Positions 1 through 8,885 of a DNA stretch of 64,000 bases are shown here, one piece after another. The translations under genes and the position numbers were made by a program. How positions within the stretch are numbered: the first letter of the stretch is position 1; every line of letters starts with the position of its first letter. Where the stretch lies: NCBI GenBank assembly GCA_016716505.1, contig JADJWF010000005.1, forward strand, positions 1-64,000, in the 5' to 3' direction. The stretch comes from Verrucomicrobiota bacterium. GTDB taxonomy: Bacteria > Verrucomicrobiota > Verrucomicrobiia > Limisphaerales > J093. Under the pieces are notes generated by a model. The model searched no databases and was not told the origin of the DNA. It worked only from the letters and a program-made list of their open reading frames with translations.

Positions 1-322
1 TCCCGGCTCGCCTGGCCTTGTATGGTCCGGCGGCGTGAACCTTGCCGCCGTCCCTGGTGCTCCCACGGAGAAGGCCATGGCGCACTTTGAGAGCCCGAGG
101 GCGCTCGTCCGGGAATCCGATGTCTCGACGATTTCCGAAAACGCCCCGGGCCGCTAACCACTTTTTGCCAAAAACGCGCCTTGGTTTGGCCTGCGCGGTC
201 GCGCGTCGGTGGACCGCGCCGGGACTGCCCGCACGCAGGGGCGAACAGCCGTTTCGCCGAGGAGGCGCGGGGCCGGTTTGCGTGAGGTCGGAGTGAAACG
301 CCAGGGCGCGGGAATCGCGCGA
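1..322. other. No recognisable gene at left edge
   Basis: No reading frame here looks like a known protein. The short open frames are antisense or GC-driven and show no signal peptide, domain or ribosome site. A small inverted repeat (GGCGGC...GCCGCC, about 29-48) is visible. The stretch lies downstream of the minus-strand GH10 gene and may hold its 3' end signals. Confidence 0.5.
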
Positions 323-1648
323 TTACGCGCGAAGTTCGAGGCGGGCCGGGGCAACGGTTTGCCAGAGGGCATCCGCGGTCAGTTGTCGGCCGTCGGGCAA
401 AGTGACCGCGACGCGGTGCGTGCCGTGGAAGGCCTCGAGGGCAAATTCGCCGTCGGCGTTGGTTTCGCCGGCCGCTTTCGTCCACCACTCTCCTTTGATG
501 AGGGCGCGCAGCCGCTCATAGACGGGCTTGGGGGACATGTCGGGGCGCACCAGGCCCGCCGCTGCTCGCTGCCAGGCGCCGTTGTCCGAGAAGTCCCACC
601 ACGTCAGCGCCTTCACGGCCGGGTGGGCGAAAACCATCGTGTAGAACTTTTCGACGTACCCGGCCTGCTTCGCCTCGAGTTCGGGAGTGGTCGGGCCCCA
701 GTTCTCGCCCGGCCCCAGTCGCGGCCCGCTGACGACCGTGGTTTCGGTGAAGTGCAGCGGCAGGCCGAGGCCCGCGTAGTCGTCGCAGACGGCCCAGATG
801 CGCGCCAGCGGCCAGCCGCCGTCGTGCATGTGGCTCTGGAGGCCGATGGCGTCGTAGAGCAGCTTGCCGGAGTCGTCGCGCAGCGCGTCGAGCAGGCGGC
901 GGTAGCGGGGCTCGATGCGGTAATCGTTGACGAGCAACGTGGCGGAAGTGTTGGCGGCGCGGGCGATCTCCAGCGGGACGCGGGTGTAGGGCACACTGCC
1001 CAGGGTCTCGCCCCAGCGGGCCATGCGGGTTTGGTTGGCTTTGTCCGGCAGGTGCGTGGCTTCGTTGACGACGTCCCACATGTCCAGTCGCCCTTTGAAG
1101 CGGGAGACAATGTCCTGCACGCGGCCGTTCGAGAGGCGGGCCAGTTCGGCATCCTCGTCGGGCAGCCAGCGGGGCGAGCCGGCGGGGTGGTCCCAAACCA
1201 GCGGGTGGCCCTTGCACACCAGGCCGTGGGCTGGCGCCCAGTCCAACACGCGCTCGATGTACTCGTGGTTCGGCTGGCCCTGGTGGGCTTCGTAGGAGGC
1301 CCAGTAGAAGCCGAGCGTGGCGAAATTGAGCAGGTCGGTGAAGCGCTGGCGGTATCCGGCCTCGAGTTCCGCGCTGTTCAACCGGCCGAAGCGGAAGAAG
1401 TTGCAGCCCCAGAGAAACTCGTGACGGGTCTGTTCGACCCTCACGCGCGCGCCGGCCACGGGCTTGCCGGTGGCGTCGAGTAACGCCACCACGCGCTGCG
1501 CGCGCCGGTGTTTTTGGATGCGTTCGCGTGCCTCGGCCAGCCAGTCGTTGTCGGGGCGCGGGGCGGAGTGCTCCGCGGCGGAGGCGCGAGGGAAGGCGAA
1601 GGCGGCGGCAACGGCGCTGGTGGTTTGCAGGAAGGTGCGGCGGTTCAT
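323..1648 (-). CDS. GH10 endo-1,4-beta-xylanase-like enzyme, Tat-exported
   Basis: A 441-residue glycoside hydrolase family 10 protein, expected to cleave xylan-type beta-1,4 backbones by a retaining mechanism outside the cytoplasm. The N-terminus (MNRRTFLQ, then a hydrophobic Ala-rich stretch ending ASA at about 22-24) is a twin-arginine signal. I chose this ATG over one 12 codons upstream because it puts the twin arginines at the very start. Family landmarks are KGHPLVWD near 146-153, the acid/base motif WDVVNEA with Glu196, and a strand-7 motif LHFTETTV with the probable nucleophile Glu302. The barrel is preceded by about 50 residues of beta-rich sequence and followed by a short beta-rich tail. 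Verrucomicrobial GH10 proteins of this type often act on xylan or related hemicellulose; the exact substrate cannot be read from the sequence. It is divergent from glmS. Confidence 0.85.
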   Translation of the reverse strand: MNRRTFLQTTSAVAAAFAFPRASAAEHSAPRPDNDWLAEARERIQKHRRAQRVVALLDATGKPVAGARVRVEQTRHEFLWGCNFFRFGRLNSAELEAGYRQRFTDLLNFATLGFYWASYEAHQGQPNHEYIERVLDWAPAHGLVCKGHPLVWDHPAGSPRWLPDEDAELARLSNGRVQDIVSRFKGRLDMWDVVNEATHLPDKANQTRMARWGETLGSVPYTRVPLEIARAANTSATLLVNDYRIEPRYRRLLDALRDDSGKLLYDAIGLQSHMHDGGWPLARIWAVCDDYAGLGLPLHFTETTVVSGPRLGPGENWGPTTPELEAKQAGYVEKFYTMVFAHPAVKALTWWDFSDNGAWQRAAAGLVRPDMSPKPVYERLRALIKGEWWTKAAGETNADGEFALEAFHGTHRVAVTLPDGRQLTADALWQTVAPARLELRA

Positions 1649-1806
1649 AGGTGGGAACTTGGACGGCGGGCGGCTTCGGGCCATTCGGCGGAGTCAGGGC
1701 GCCGGTGGTTTTCCGAACCGTCACTTGCCGGTTTCCCGGGGGACCCTTAGCGTCCGGCGCGGCGGACGCGGGTTCGTCGCGCCCGCCGGGACTCTCCTAC
1801 CAGACC

Positions 1807-3666
1807 ATGTGCGGCATCGTTGGCTATATCGGCAAGAAAGAGGCGGCTCCGATCATCCTCGAAGGGCTGCGCCGCCTGGAGTACCGCGGCTATGACAGCG
1901 CGGGCATCAGTGTGCTGCGGAGCGGCGATCTCCTGACGCGCAAGCGCAAGGGCAAGATTGATGACGGCCTGGCGCCGGCGCTGCGCGAGAGTCCTCTGAC
2001 CGGCGTCAGTGGCATCGGCCACACGCGCTGGGCCACGCATGGGCCGCCGTCGGACGAAAACTCGCATCCGCATCTTGATCAGAGCGGGCGGATTGCGGTG
2101 GTTCACAACGGCGTCATCGAGAACTTTGCCCGGCTGAAGCAGCGGTTGCAGGAGGCGGGGCATCGGTTTCTGTCGGCCACGGACACGGAGGTGCTGGCGC
2201 ATCTGATTGGGGTCGAGTACGAGCGGCTGCGGGCGGCGGGCGATCCGCGGGAGCCGTTGCTGCCCCACGCCGTGGCCGCGGCGCTGCGCGAGGTGATCGG
2301 CACCTATGGCATCGCAGTGATCTGCACGGAGGAGCCGGGGTTGATCGTCGGGGCGCGCCGGGGGTCGCCGCTGATCGTCGGTATTGGCCGGGGCGAGAAT
2401 TTTCTCGCGAGCGATGTCACCGCCATGGTCGCCCACACCCGTCAGGTGGTGTACCTGAACGATTACGACGTGGTGACGGTCACGGCCGAAGACTTCCAGG
2501 TGACCAACCTCGGCACGGAAACGGCGCGGGTGCAGATTCAAGAGGTCGAGTTCGGGGCCGAAGCGGCAGAGCGGGGACGGTTCCCGCACCACATGCTCAA
2601 GGAGATTTACGAGCAGCCGCGCACCATCGAGAATGCCCTGCGTGGCCGCCTGGACCTGGACGAGGCCACGGCAAAGTTCGGCGGTCTGAACATGAGCGCG
2701 GCGGAATTGCGCGCCGTGGATCAGATGGTGATTGCGGCCTGCGGCACGAGCTGGCACGCGGGTCTGGTGGGCGAATACCTGATCGAGGACTTCGCGCATG
2801 TGCCGGTCGAAGTCGAATACGCCAGCGAGTTTCGGTATCGGAATCCGCCCCTCGAAAAGAACACGCTGGTCCTGGTGATCACGCAGTCCGGCGAAACGGC
2901 GGACACGCTGGCGGCGCTGCGCGAGGCGCGACGGCGCGGGCACAAGGTGCTCGCGATCTGCAACGTGGTGGGCAGTACCATCGCGCGCGAGGCGGACGGG
3001 GGCATTTACCTGCACGCCGGGCCGGAAATTGGCGTCGCCTCCACGAAGGCGTTCACGAGTCAGGTCACGGTGCTGACGCTGCTGGCGCTGTTCATGGGCC
3101 GGCTGCGGATGATGTCGCCGCATCGCGGGCTCGAGGTGATTCGCGCTTTGGAGCGAATGCCGGCGCTCGCCGAGCAGGCTCTCGCGCTGGATGGCCAGAT
3201 CCGGGCGATTGCCCGGAAGTACGCCGACCGGCGGGACTTTTTCTTCCTCGGACGCCAGTTGAACTTCCCGGTCGCGCTCGAGGGGGCGCTCAAGCTCAAG
3301 GAGATCTCCTACCTCCACGCCGAGGGTTATCCGGCGGCGGAGATGAAGCATGGCCCGTTGGCGTTGCTGGATGAGAACTCGCCCTGCGTCATGCTCGTCC
3401 CGCGCGGCGCGCTGTATGAAAAGACCATGAGCAACCTCGAAGAAGTCCGCGCCCGGCGGGCGCCGGTGATCGCGCTGGCCACCGAGGGCGACCGCGAGGT
3501 GGCGCAGCGCGCCGCGGACGTGATTTATCTGCCTGAGACGCCAGAGTTTGTCTGGCCGTTGCTGGGCATCATCCCGCTTCAACTGCTGGCCTATCACGTG
3601 GCGGTCTTGCGCGGCTGCGATGTGGACAAGCCTCGCAACCTCGCCAAGAGCGTGACGGTGGAGTGA
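1807..3666 (+). CDS. glmS: Glutamine-fructose-6-phosphate aminotransferase (isomerizing)
   Basis: A 619-residue cytoplasmic enzyme that converts fructose-6-phosphate and glutamine to glucosamine-6-phosphate, the entry step for peptidoglycan and lipopolysaccharide amino sugars. The start is fixed by MCGIVGYIG: Cys2 becomes the N-terminal nucleophile of the class II glutaminase domain after Met removal. Glutaminase landmarks include GHTRWATHG and HNGVIENF. The C-terminal half holds two SIS sugar-isomerase domains (for example ACGTSWHAG, TQSGETADT, STKAFTSQ) and ends in the typical DKPRNLAKSVTVE. Length is normal for the family. The open frame extends 52 codons further upstream, but that stretch is not homologous. 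A glmS ribozyme-like leader was not evident in the short upstream gap. Confidence 0.97.
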   Translation: MCGIVGYIGKKEAAPIILEGLRRLEYRGYDSAGISVLRSGDLLTRKRKGKIDDGLAPALRESPLTGVSGIGHTRWATHGPPSDENSHPHLDQSGRIAVVHNGVIENFARLKQRLQEAGHRFLSATDTEVLAHLIGVEYERLRAAGDPREPLLPHAVAAALREVIGTYGIAVICTEEPGLIVGARRGSPLIVGIGRGENFLASDVTAMVAHTRQVVYLNDYDVVTVTAEDFQVTNLGTETARVQIQEVEFGAEAAERGRFPHHMLKEIYEQPRTIENALRGRLDLDEATAKFGGLNMSAAELRAVDQMVIAACGTSWHAGLVGEYLIEDFAHVPVEVEYASEFRYRNPPLEKNTLVLVITQSGETADTLAALREARRRGHKVLAICNVVGSTIAREADGGIYLHAGPEIGVASTKAFTSQVTVLTLLALFMGRLRMMSPHRGLEVIRALERMPALAEQALALDGQIRAIARKYADRRDFFFLGRQLNFPVALEGALKLKEISYLHAEGYPAAEMKHGPLALLDENSPCVMLVPRGALYEKTMSNLEEVRARRAPVIALATEGDREVAQRAADVIYLPETPEFVWPLLGIIPLQLLAYHVAVLRGCDVDKPRNLAKSVTVE

Positions 3667-3791
3667 GATCGGGGCTGGCTCGCGGGGCAGACCGCGGACA
3701 GTTTCCGGACACTTGGTGCCAACGGCCGATTGAATTTCCGTCGCTGCGCTCCGTCTTTACAACCGACCAAGCTGGTCTTTATTCGCCGCTC

Positions 3792-5051
3792 ATGAAACAA
3801 CACAGAAAGCTCGTTTCCGTCGTCAGCGTCCTGACCGCGCTGGCCTTTTTACGCCACGCCGCCGCGGCCGCCGACTGGCCGCAGTGGCGCGGCCCGAATC
3901 GCGACGGCAAATCGCCGGACGCTTCAATGCTGAAGACCTGGCCGGCCGGCGGGCCCCAACTGGCGTGGAAAGCCACCGGCCTCGGTTTGGGATACGCCTC
4001 CGTTGCGGTGGTGGGCGACCGCATTTACACGGCCGGCGACCGCGGGGGGGAGAACTTCGTGATCGCCCTGAATCGCGCGGACGGCAAGGAGGTATGGGCC
4101 GCCCGCCTCGGCAAGTCCGGCGCGCCGGGCTGGGGCGGCTTCGCGGGTGTGCGCGGCACCCCCACGGTCGAGGGCGGTCACGTGTATGCCATTGGTCAGT
4201 ACGGGGAATTCGTTTGCCTCGATGCCGGGACGGGCAAGGAGGTGTGGCGCAAACACTTCGTGGAGGACTTCGGCGGCAAGCTGCCCGAATGGGGCTTCAG
4301 CGAGTCGGCCCTCGTGGATGGCGATCAGGTGGTGGTGACGCCGGGCGGCAGCAAAGGCGCCCTGGTGGCGCTGGACAAGAAGACTGGCACGCTGCGCTGG
4401 CAGTCGAAAGACTTCACCGATGAGGCGCAATACAGCTCCATCATCAAGGAGACCATCGCTGGCGTGCCCCAGTACATCCAGCTTACCATGGCCAGCGTGG
4501 TGGGGATTTCGCCCAAGGACGGCAGCGTGCTCTGGCGCGCGCCCCGCCGCGGGGCCACAGCGGTGATTCCGACTCCGATCTACAAGGACGGTCACGTTTA
4601 TGTCACGTCCGGCTACGGCATCGGCTGCAACCTGTTCAAGATCACCGAGAGCGGCGGGAAGTTCTCCGCCGAGCAGGTCTATGCGAACAAGGTCATGAAG
4701 AACCACCACGGCGGCGTGATCCTCGTGGGCGATCACCTCTACGGTCACTCGGACAGCGTCGGCTGGGTATGTCAGGAGTTCGCTTCCGGGAAATCAGTCT
4801 GGGAAGAGGAGAAGAAGGTCGGCAAGGGGGCGATTGCCTACGCGGGCGGCATGTTGGTGCTGCGGGAGGAGAAGAAGAAAGGCAGCAACGTGGTGTTGAT
4901 CGAGGCCACCCCGGCCGGCTTCAAGGAAACGGGAAGGTTCGAGCAGCCGGACCAAAGCGGCAAGGAAGCCTGGCCGCATCCGGTCATCGTCGGTGGACGG
5001 TTGTATCTCCGGGACCAAGACGTCCTGCTGTGCTACGACGTAAAGGGTTGA
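3792..5051 (+). CDS. Secreted PQQ-like beta-propeller repeat protein
   Basis: A 419-residue protein with a signal peptide (MKQHRK, hydrophobic core, cleavage near HAAAAA-DW) followed by WPQWRGPNRDG, the standard N-terminal motif of PQQ-like outer-membrane-assembly-style propellers common in Planctomycetes and Verrucomicrobia. The rest has recurrent propeller blades with G-x-x-Y-x-x-G and A-x-D-x-x-T-G-x-x-x-W patterns (for example LDAGTGKEVWRKH and LDKKTGTLRW). No enzymatic residues are recognisable, so a catalytic PQQ dehydrogenase is unlikely. The start was chosen for the signal peptide; the frame is open for 43 further codons upstream. A terminator-like hairpin follows. Confidence 0.85.
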   Translation: MKQHRKLVSVVSVLTALAFLRHAAAAADWPQWRGPNRDGKSPDASMLKTWPAGGPQLAWKATGLGLGYASVAVVGDRIYTAGDRGGENFVIALNRADGKEVWAARLGKSGAPGWGGFAGVRGTPTVEGGHVYAIGQYGEFVCLDAGTGKEVWRKHFVEDFGGKLPEWGFSESALVDGDQVVVTPGGSKGALVALDKKTGTLRWQSKDFTDEAQYSSIIKETIAGVPQYIQLTMASVVGISPKDGSVLWRAPRRGATAVIPTPIYKDGHVYVTSGYGIGCNLFKITESGGKFSAEQVYANKVMKNHHGGVILVGDHLYGHSDSVGWVCQEFASGKSVWEEEKKVGKGAIAYAGGMLVLREEKKKGSNVVLIEATPAGFKETGRFEQPDQSGKEAWPHPVIVGGRLYLRDQDVLLCYDVKG

Positions 5052-5084
5052 TCGGCCAAGCGACGTTTCGCAGCCGAATTCGAT

Positions 5085-5114
5085 AGGGGCCTTTTCGGGC
5101 CCCTTCTTGTTTTC
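5085..5114 (+). terminator. Rho-independent terminator after the PQQ-repeat gene
   Basis: A 7-bp stem AGGGGCC / GGCCCCT with a 6-nt loop is followed by TCTTGTTTT. It lies 33 bp after the stop codon, which suits intrinsic termination of the upstream plus-strand gene. Confidence 0.75.
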
Positions 5115-5332
5115 GAGCGCCTGCGTTCTCCCGCCAGTGAGCCGGCTCTTGCTGCCTCCTCCCATTCGCCTTCCGTTGCACCGCCAGGAGATTCAGCCCC
5201 GCCCTCCCCGGCCAGCCGGTACGCTTTGGTTGCCTCCCTGATTTCCGCGCCCCGGGCGAACGCGGGCGGACAGGATTCGGGCTTGATTCGCCGGGAGCCG
5301 GTTTGAATGCTTTCCCTCGGAACACACACGCC

Positions 5333-6370
5333 ATGAAGAACGCCGCACTCCTCGCCTTGCTGGCCCTGACGACCGCCACCAGTCTCGCGCTGTCGCAGGA
5401 CGAAAAGCCCGCGAAAAAGAAGGCTGGCCCGAAGGTCTATCCGACGATGGGCGAAATCGAGCGGTTGGATCCCGCGATCAACGCCCTGATTCCGGCGGGC
5501 GCAGTCATCGAGAAGCTGGCCGGCGGTTTCGAGTGGGCGGAGGGCCCGGTGTGGAATCCGAAGTCGAAGACGCTGCTGTTCTCGGACGTGCCGCGCAACG
5601 TGGTGTTCGAGTGGAAGGACGGCGGCGGCACGCGCGACTACATCTACCCCAGCGGCTACACAGGGCGGACCCCGCGTGAGGGCGAGCCGGGCTCCAACGG
5701 TCTGGCCTTTGACCGGGAGCGTCGCCTGGTCCTTTGCCAGCACGGCGACCGGCGGGTGGCACGCCTGGAGCCGAGCGGTCAGTTCACCACCCTGGCGGAG
5801 TTTTACCAGCATCGGCGGTTCAACAGCCCCAATGACCTGGTGTATCACTCCAATGGCGATCTTTACTTCACCGACCCGCCGTACGGGCTGGAAAGGGGCA
5901 ACGACGATCCCAAGAAAGAACTGCTTTTCAGCGGCGTGTTCCTGCTCCGGAAAAACGGCGAGGTGGTGCTGCTCACCCGCGAACTCACCTTCCCCAACGG
6001 CATCGCGTTCTCGCCCGACGAGAAGACGCTCTACGTCTGCGTCTCCGATCCGGCGAACCCCGTCATCATGGCCTATCCGGTGAAGACGGACGGAACGATT
6101 GGCGCGGGCAGGGTCCTCTTCGACACCAAGCCGCTGATGCCGGGCCGCAAGGGGTTGCCCGACGGGCTCAAGGTGGATCGCCAAGGCAACCTTTTCGCCA
6201 CCGGCCCGGGCGGGGTGCTGGTGCTCACCCCCGAGGGCAAACACCTCGGGACGATCAACACCGGTGAGGCCACCGCGAACTGCGCGTGGGGCGATGACGG
6301 TTCCACCTTGTACATCACGGCGGACATGTACCTCTGCCGGGTGAAGACCAGCACGCGAGGGAAGTGGTAA
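5333..6370 (+). CDS. Secreted SMP-30/gluconolactonase-family beta-propeller protein
   Basis: A 345-residue protein with a signal peptide (MKNAALLALLALTTATSLALS). It matches the SMP-30/gluconolactonase/LRE family: GGFEWAEGPVWNP carries the metal-binding Glu, followed by LLFSDVPRN, SNGLAFD, RFNSPNDLVYHSNGDLYFTDPPYGL with the conserved Asn-Asp pair, FPNGIAFSPDEKTLYV and PDGLKVDRQGNLF. Family members hydrolyse sugar lactones or related esters in a six-bladed propeller with a divalent cation. Periplasmic gluconolactonase-type activity is likely but the substrate is not certain. I chose the second ATG of the frame because the signal peptide starts there. It converges on the ion-channel gene with only 27 bp between stops. 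Confidence 0.87.
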   Translation: MKNAALLALLALTTATSLALSQDEKPAKKKAGPKVYPTMGEIERLDPAINALIPAGAVIEKLAGGFEWAEGPVWNPKSKTLLFSDVPRNVVFEWKDGGGTRDYIYPSGYTGRTPREGEPGSNGLAFDRERRLVLCQHGDRRVARLEPSGQFTTLAEFYQHRRFNSPNDLVYHSNGDLYFTDPPYGLERGNDDPKKELLFSGVFLLRKNGEVVLLTRELTFPNGIAFSPDEKTLYVCVSDPANPVIMAYPVKTDGTIGAGRVLFDTKPLMPGRKGLPDGLKVDRQGNLFATGPGGVLVLTPEGKHLGTINTGEATANCAWGDDGSTLYITADMYLCRVKTSTRGKW

Positions 6371-6397
6371 GGCCCGAAGGCGCCGCGCCACCGCGCC

Positions 6398-7228
6398 TCA
6401 CTTCCGCTCCGCCAGGCGCGCGCGGAGTTCAGCCAGGTCTTTTTCCAGCCGTTCCAGAATCACGGCCACGGTTTCCCCGGCCGCGCCCGGCTCCGGCTTT
6501 TCCGACAGTTCCTGCATCGTCGAGACGATGATGCCGATGAACAGGTTCAGGATGGTGAACGTGGCGATGACGATGAAGGGCACGAAAAACGCCCAGGCCC
6601 AGGGATGCCTCTCCATCAGCGGCCGCACGATGCCCATGGACCAGCTTTCCAGGGTCATGATCTGGAACAGCGTGTAGAGACTCTTGCCGAGCGAGCCAAA
6701 CCACGCCGGGTGTGTCCCGCTGAACAGTGTCGTCGCCAGCACACCTGCCGTGTAATAGAAGACCGCCATTACCGCGATGACTCCCGAGAGCCCCGGAATC
6801 GCGTGCAGGAAGGCGTTCACCACCTTGCGCAACTGCGGGACCACCGTAAGCAACCGCAACACCCGCAGGACGCGCAGGGAACGCAACACCGACCACGCCC
6901 CCGCGCCCGGTGCCAGCGCGATCCCCACCACCACCGTGTCAAACCAGTTCCAGCCGTTGCGCCAGAACAGTCCGCGATAGGCAACCAGCTTGACGGCGAG
7001 CTCGATCACGAACGCGGCCAGGCAAGCCCGGTCAACCAGCATCAGCCACGCACCGTGCCTGGCCCAAATCGTCGGACTGGTCTCCAGCCCCAGCACGACC
7101 GCATTGATCAGAATCAGGGCCGTGATGGTGAATTGCACCCGGCGGGACTCCACCCAGTGGGCCAAGGCCGTGCGCCAGGGCGCTACGTGACGGCGCTCGA
7201 GTAATCGCTGCAGGTCCAGTTCACTCAT
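6398..7228 (-). CDS. Single-domain voltage-gated sodium channel (NavAb/NaChBac type)
   Basis: A 276-residue six-helix ion channel, the same length class as NaChBac and NavAb. The S4 voltage sensor carries arginines every third residue (Arg116, 119, 122, 125 in VLRSLRVLRVLRLL). The pore selectivity filter is TLESWSM at 192-198, the motif known for NavAb-type sodium selectivity, and it is followed by GIVRPLME. S6 reads as FFVPFIVIATFTILNLFIGIIV, and the cytosolic tail ends in a heptad-like helix (VAVILERLEKDLAELRARL), consistent with a tetramerising coiled coil. Four subunits should form a sodium channel in the inner membrane. The chosen ATG starts the protein at MSELDL; upstream codons look non-coding. 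It is monocistronic as far as can be seen. Confidence 0.93.
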   Translation of the reverse strand: MSELDLQRLLERRHVAPWRTALAHWVESRRVQFTITALILINAVVLGLETSPTIWARHGAWLMLVDRACLAAFVIELAVKLVAYRGLFWRNGWNWFDTVVVGIALAPGAGAWSVLRSLRVLRVLRLLTVVPQLRKVVNAFLHAIPGLSGVIAVMAVFYYTAGVLATTLFSGTHPAWFGSLGKSLYTLFQIMTLESWSMGIVRPLMERHPWAWAFFVPFIVIATFTILNLFIGIIVSTMQELSEKPEPGAAGETVAVILERLEKDLAELRARLAERK

Positions 7229-7320
7229 GATGGTGCGGGGAACAGCCGCCAGCCGGCGGCGACGCGGCAGCTTTGTGCCACAGAATCCCCCGCCCGCAAG
7301 TGCGTCGGCCCACGTCGGCG

Positions 7321-7346
7321 TCACGGCCGCAAAACAACGGCCGTGA
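7321..7346 (-). terminator. Perfect 9-bp hairpin downstream of DUF1080 gene
   Basis: Arms TCACGGCCG and CGGCCGTGA enclose an 8-nt loop, 36 bp after the DUF1080 stop. There is no T run behind the stem on the minus strand, so it could be a weak or factor-assisted terminator, or an mRNA 3'-end stabiliser. Confidence 0.4.
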
Positions 7347-7382
7347 TGGTCCCGCTTGGCCGTCTCGCGGAAATCGTGCCCG

Positions 7383-7973
7383 CTACTGGGAGGCGGTCAG
7401 GTCGAGGACACGAATGTTGCGGAAGTCGAAGGCCCGGTCCTCGATCTGAATGCCGAGGTAGCCTTTGCCGGCGTCCACCTTGTCGGTCTCCCAGGCCCGC
7501 TCGCCATCCACATCCAGCATCACTTTTTTGCCCCTCGCCTCGATCCGGAACTTCACCCACTGGTTGAGCGGCATCTTCGGCGTCTCAGCGGGCACGACCG
7601 GGCTGTAGCCCTTCACCAGGCCCCCGAGCATGTCGTAGCGGAGGTTCACCTGGTAGCTGCGATCCGGCCACGGTTTGCCCTCGGCGCCGGCACGGAAGAA
7701 AATGCCGCTGTCGTATTTCTCCTCGAGCGCCCGCCACTCGAACTCCAGCACAAAGTCGCTGAACTCCTTCTCGGTCCGCACCCAGCCCATGCCCTTGCCG
7801 ATGTGCAGCAACCCGTCCTTCACCTCGGCCTGGACATCGTGGACCTTGACCCAGCCCGTGAGGTCCCGGCCGTTGAAGAGCGATTGCCACTTTGCGTTGT
7901 CGGCGGCCACGGCGGCAGTGCTGGCGACCCGGAGCGCAAGCGCGAGAGCGAGAGTTAGGCGAAACCAGTTCAT
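7383..7973 (-). CDS. Secreted DUF1080 (3-keto-disaccharide hydrolase-type) protein
   Basis: A 196-residue protein: signal peptide (MNWFRLTLALALALRVASTAAVAA) followed by one concanavalin-like DUF1080 domain. Family hallmarks are WQSLFNGRDLTGWVKVH, DGLLHIGKGMGWVRTEKEFSDFVLEFEWR, SGIFFRAG and GYLGIQIEDRAFDFRNIRV. Some DUF1080 proteins were later described as 3-keto-disaccharide hydrolases, which cleave glycosidic bonds of 3-keto sugars; many others are uncharacterised. The protein is compact and complete. Location is probably periplasmic or outer surface. The sequence does not show which sugar is used. Confidence 0.85.
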   Translation of the reverse strand: MNWFRLTLALALALRVASTAAVAADNAKWQSLFNGRDLTGWVKVHDVQAEVKDGLLHIGKGMGWVRTEKEFSDFVLEFEWRALEEKYDSGIFFRAGAEGKPWPDRSYQVNLRYDMLGGLVKGYSPVVPAETPKMPLNQWVKFRIEARGKKVMLDVDGERAWETDKVDAGKGYLGIQIEDRAFDFRNIRVLDLTASQ

Positions 7974-8159
7974 GACCGGTAGCGTAGGTTGGAGGCGGGC
8001 GCGAACACAAGCCTCGCCGTCGAGGTTTCAGCCGGATCTTCGCCGACTGACAGTTGACGAACACTCCCCGGCAACTTCCGGCTGACAATCTGCCCTTGAC
8101 CGAAGTTGGCAACAGGCCGACTTTGTTGGCAGCCTTCTACCAGAAAGGATCGTAATTCT

Positions 8160-8885
8160 ATGACACCACTTCACAGCCTTTCCAAGATTCGCGCTGGGGC
8201 CATGGTCGCGGCCGTTGTGTTGGCGGCCGTGATTCCAGCCCGGGCCAACCTGATCGTGCATAACAGTCCGCAGTTCTCGGACAATAACACCTACCGGAAT
8301 GCCTGGCTCGCGGACATTGGCATCTCAAGCCCTCAGTGGCTGGTGGATTTTGAGTCGGGGTTCACCGATAACCAGAACATCAAGGGGGCGGTGATTGGCC
8401 CCGACCTGACAATCGGGCACACCGATTCAGGTACCACCGTGACGGTCCAACAGGGCGCTGGCGTCATCGGGGGTTCCAACCCCATCGGTTCGTTCGCCGC
8501 CATGTTCTCGGGGCAAGCGGCCGGTGCGACGCTCACCTTTTCCCAACCCGTGGACTACGTGGGATTCTACGACATTGACCGCGGAACCGGAGACGTGACG
8601 GTGAACCTGGTCGGCGGGGAATCGTTCACGTTTTCGATGGACACGACCGCCGCCGCTGGAAACTCGGCCGAGTTCTGGGGCGTTTTCCGCAATGACAAGA
8701 ACCGGATTTCGAGTCTCGTGTTCGCTCAGGACAGCGGAGGAGGTGGGTGGGGCATTGACAACATCCAGTACGGGGTGATCCCGGAACCGTCGGTGGCAGT
8801 GCAAAGTCTGGCATTGCTGACGCCCGCATTCGGCTTCCTGGCGTATCGGCGATGGCGCGGGGGACAAAACCGGCGTGACCATTGA
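8160..8885 (+). CDS. PEP-CTERM sorted secreted protein
   Basis: A 241-residue exported protein. It has an N-terminal signal (hydrophobic AGAMVAAVVLAAVIPARA), a beta-rich Ser/Thr/Gly-rich body, and a C-terminal PEP-CTERM signal: VIPEPS, then a hydrophobic segment and a basic end YRRWRGGQNRR. Such tails are cleaved by an exosortase (EpsH/XrtA class) and are linked to exopolysaccharide or biofilm matrix. No exosortase gene is in this window. The body (VDFESGFTDNQ, SQPVDYVGFYDID, WGIDNIQYG) resembles generic PEP-CTERM proteins with a calcium-site-like fold; no enzyme motif is seen. The ATG at 8160 has an AAAGGA ribosome site about 11 nt upstream and gives a proper signal peptide. Confidence 0.8.
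   Translation: MTPLHSLSKIRAGAMVAAVVLAAVIPARANLIVHNSPQFSDNNTYRNAWLADIGISSPQWLVDFESGFTDNQNIKGAVIGPDLTIGHTDSGTTVTVQQGAGVIGGSNPIGSFAAMFSGQAAGATLTFSQPVDYVGFYDIDRGTGDVTVNLVGGESFTFSMDTTAAAGNSAEFWGVFRNDKNRISSLVFAQDSGGGGWGIDNIQYGVIPEPSVAVQSLALLTPAFGFLAYRRWRGGQNRRDH

Noticed and set aside
209..1483. 424-codon frame opposite to the GH10 gene
   Set aside because: Antisense shadow; the GH10 reading has catalytic motifs and a Tat signal.
1807..1960. glmS-type ribozyme or riboswitch
   Set aside because: The upstream gap is only about 160 bp and no pseudoknot-like pattern could be recognised by eye.
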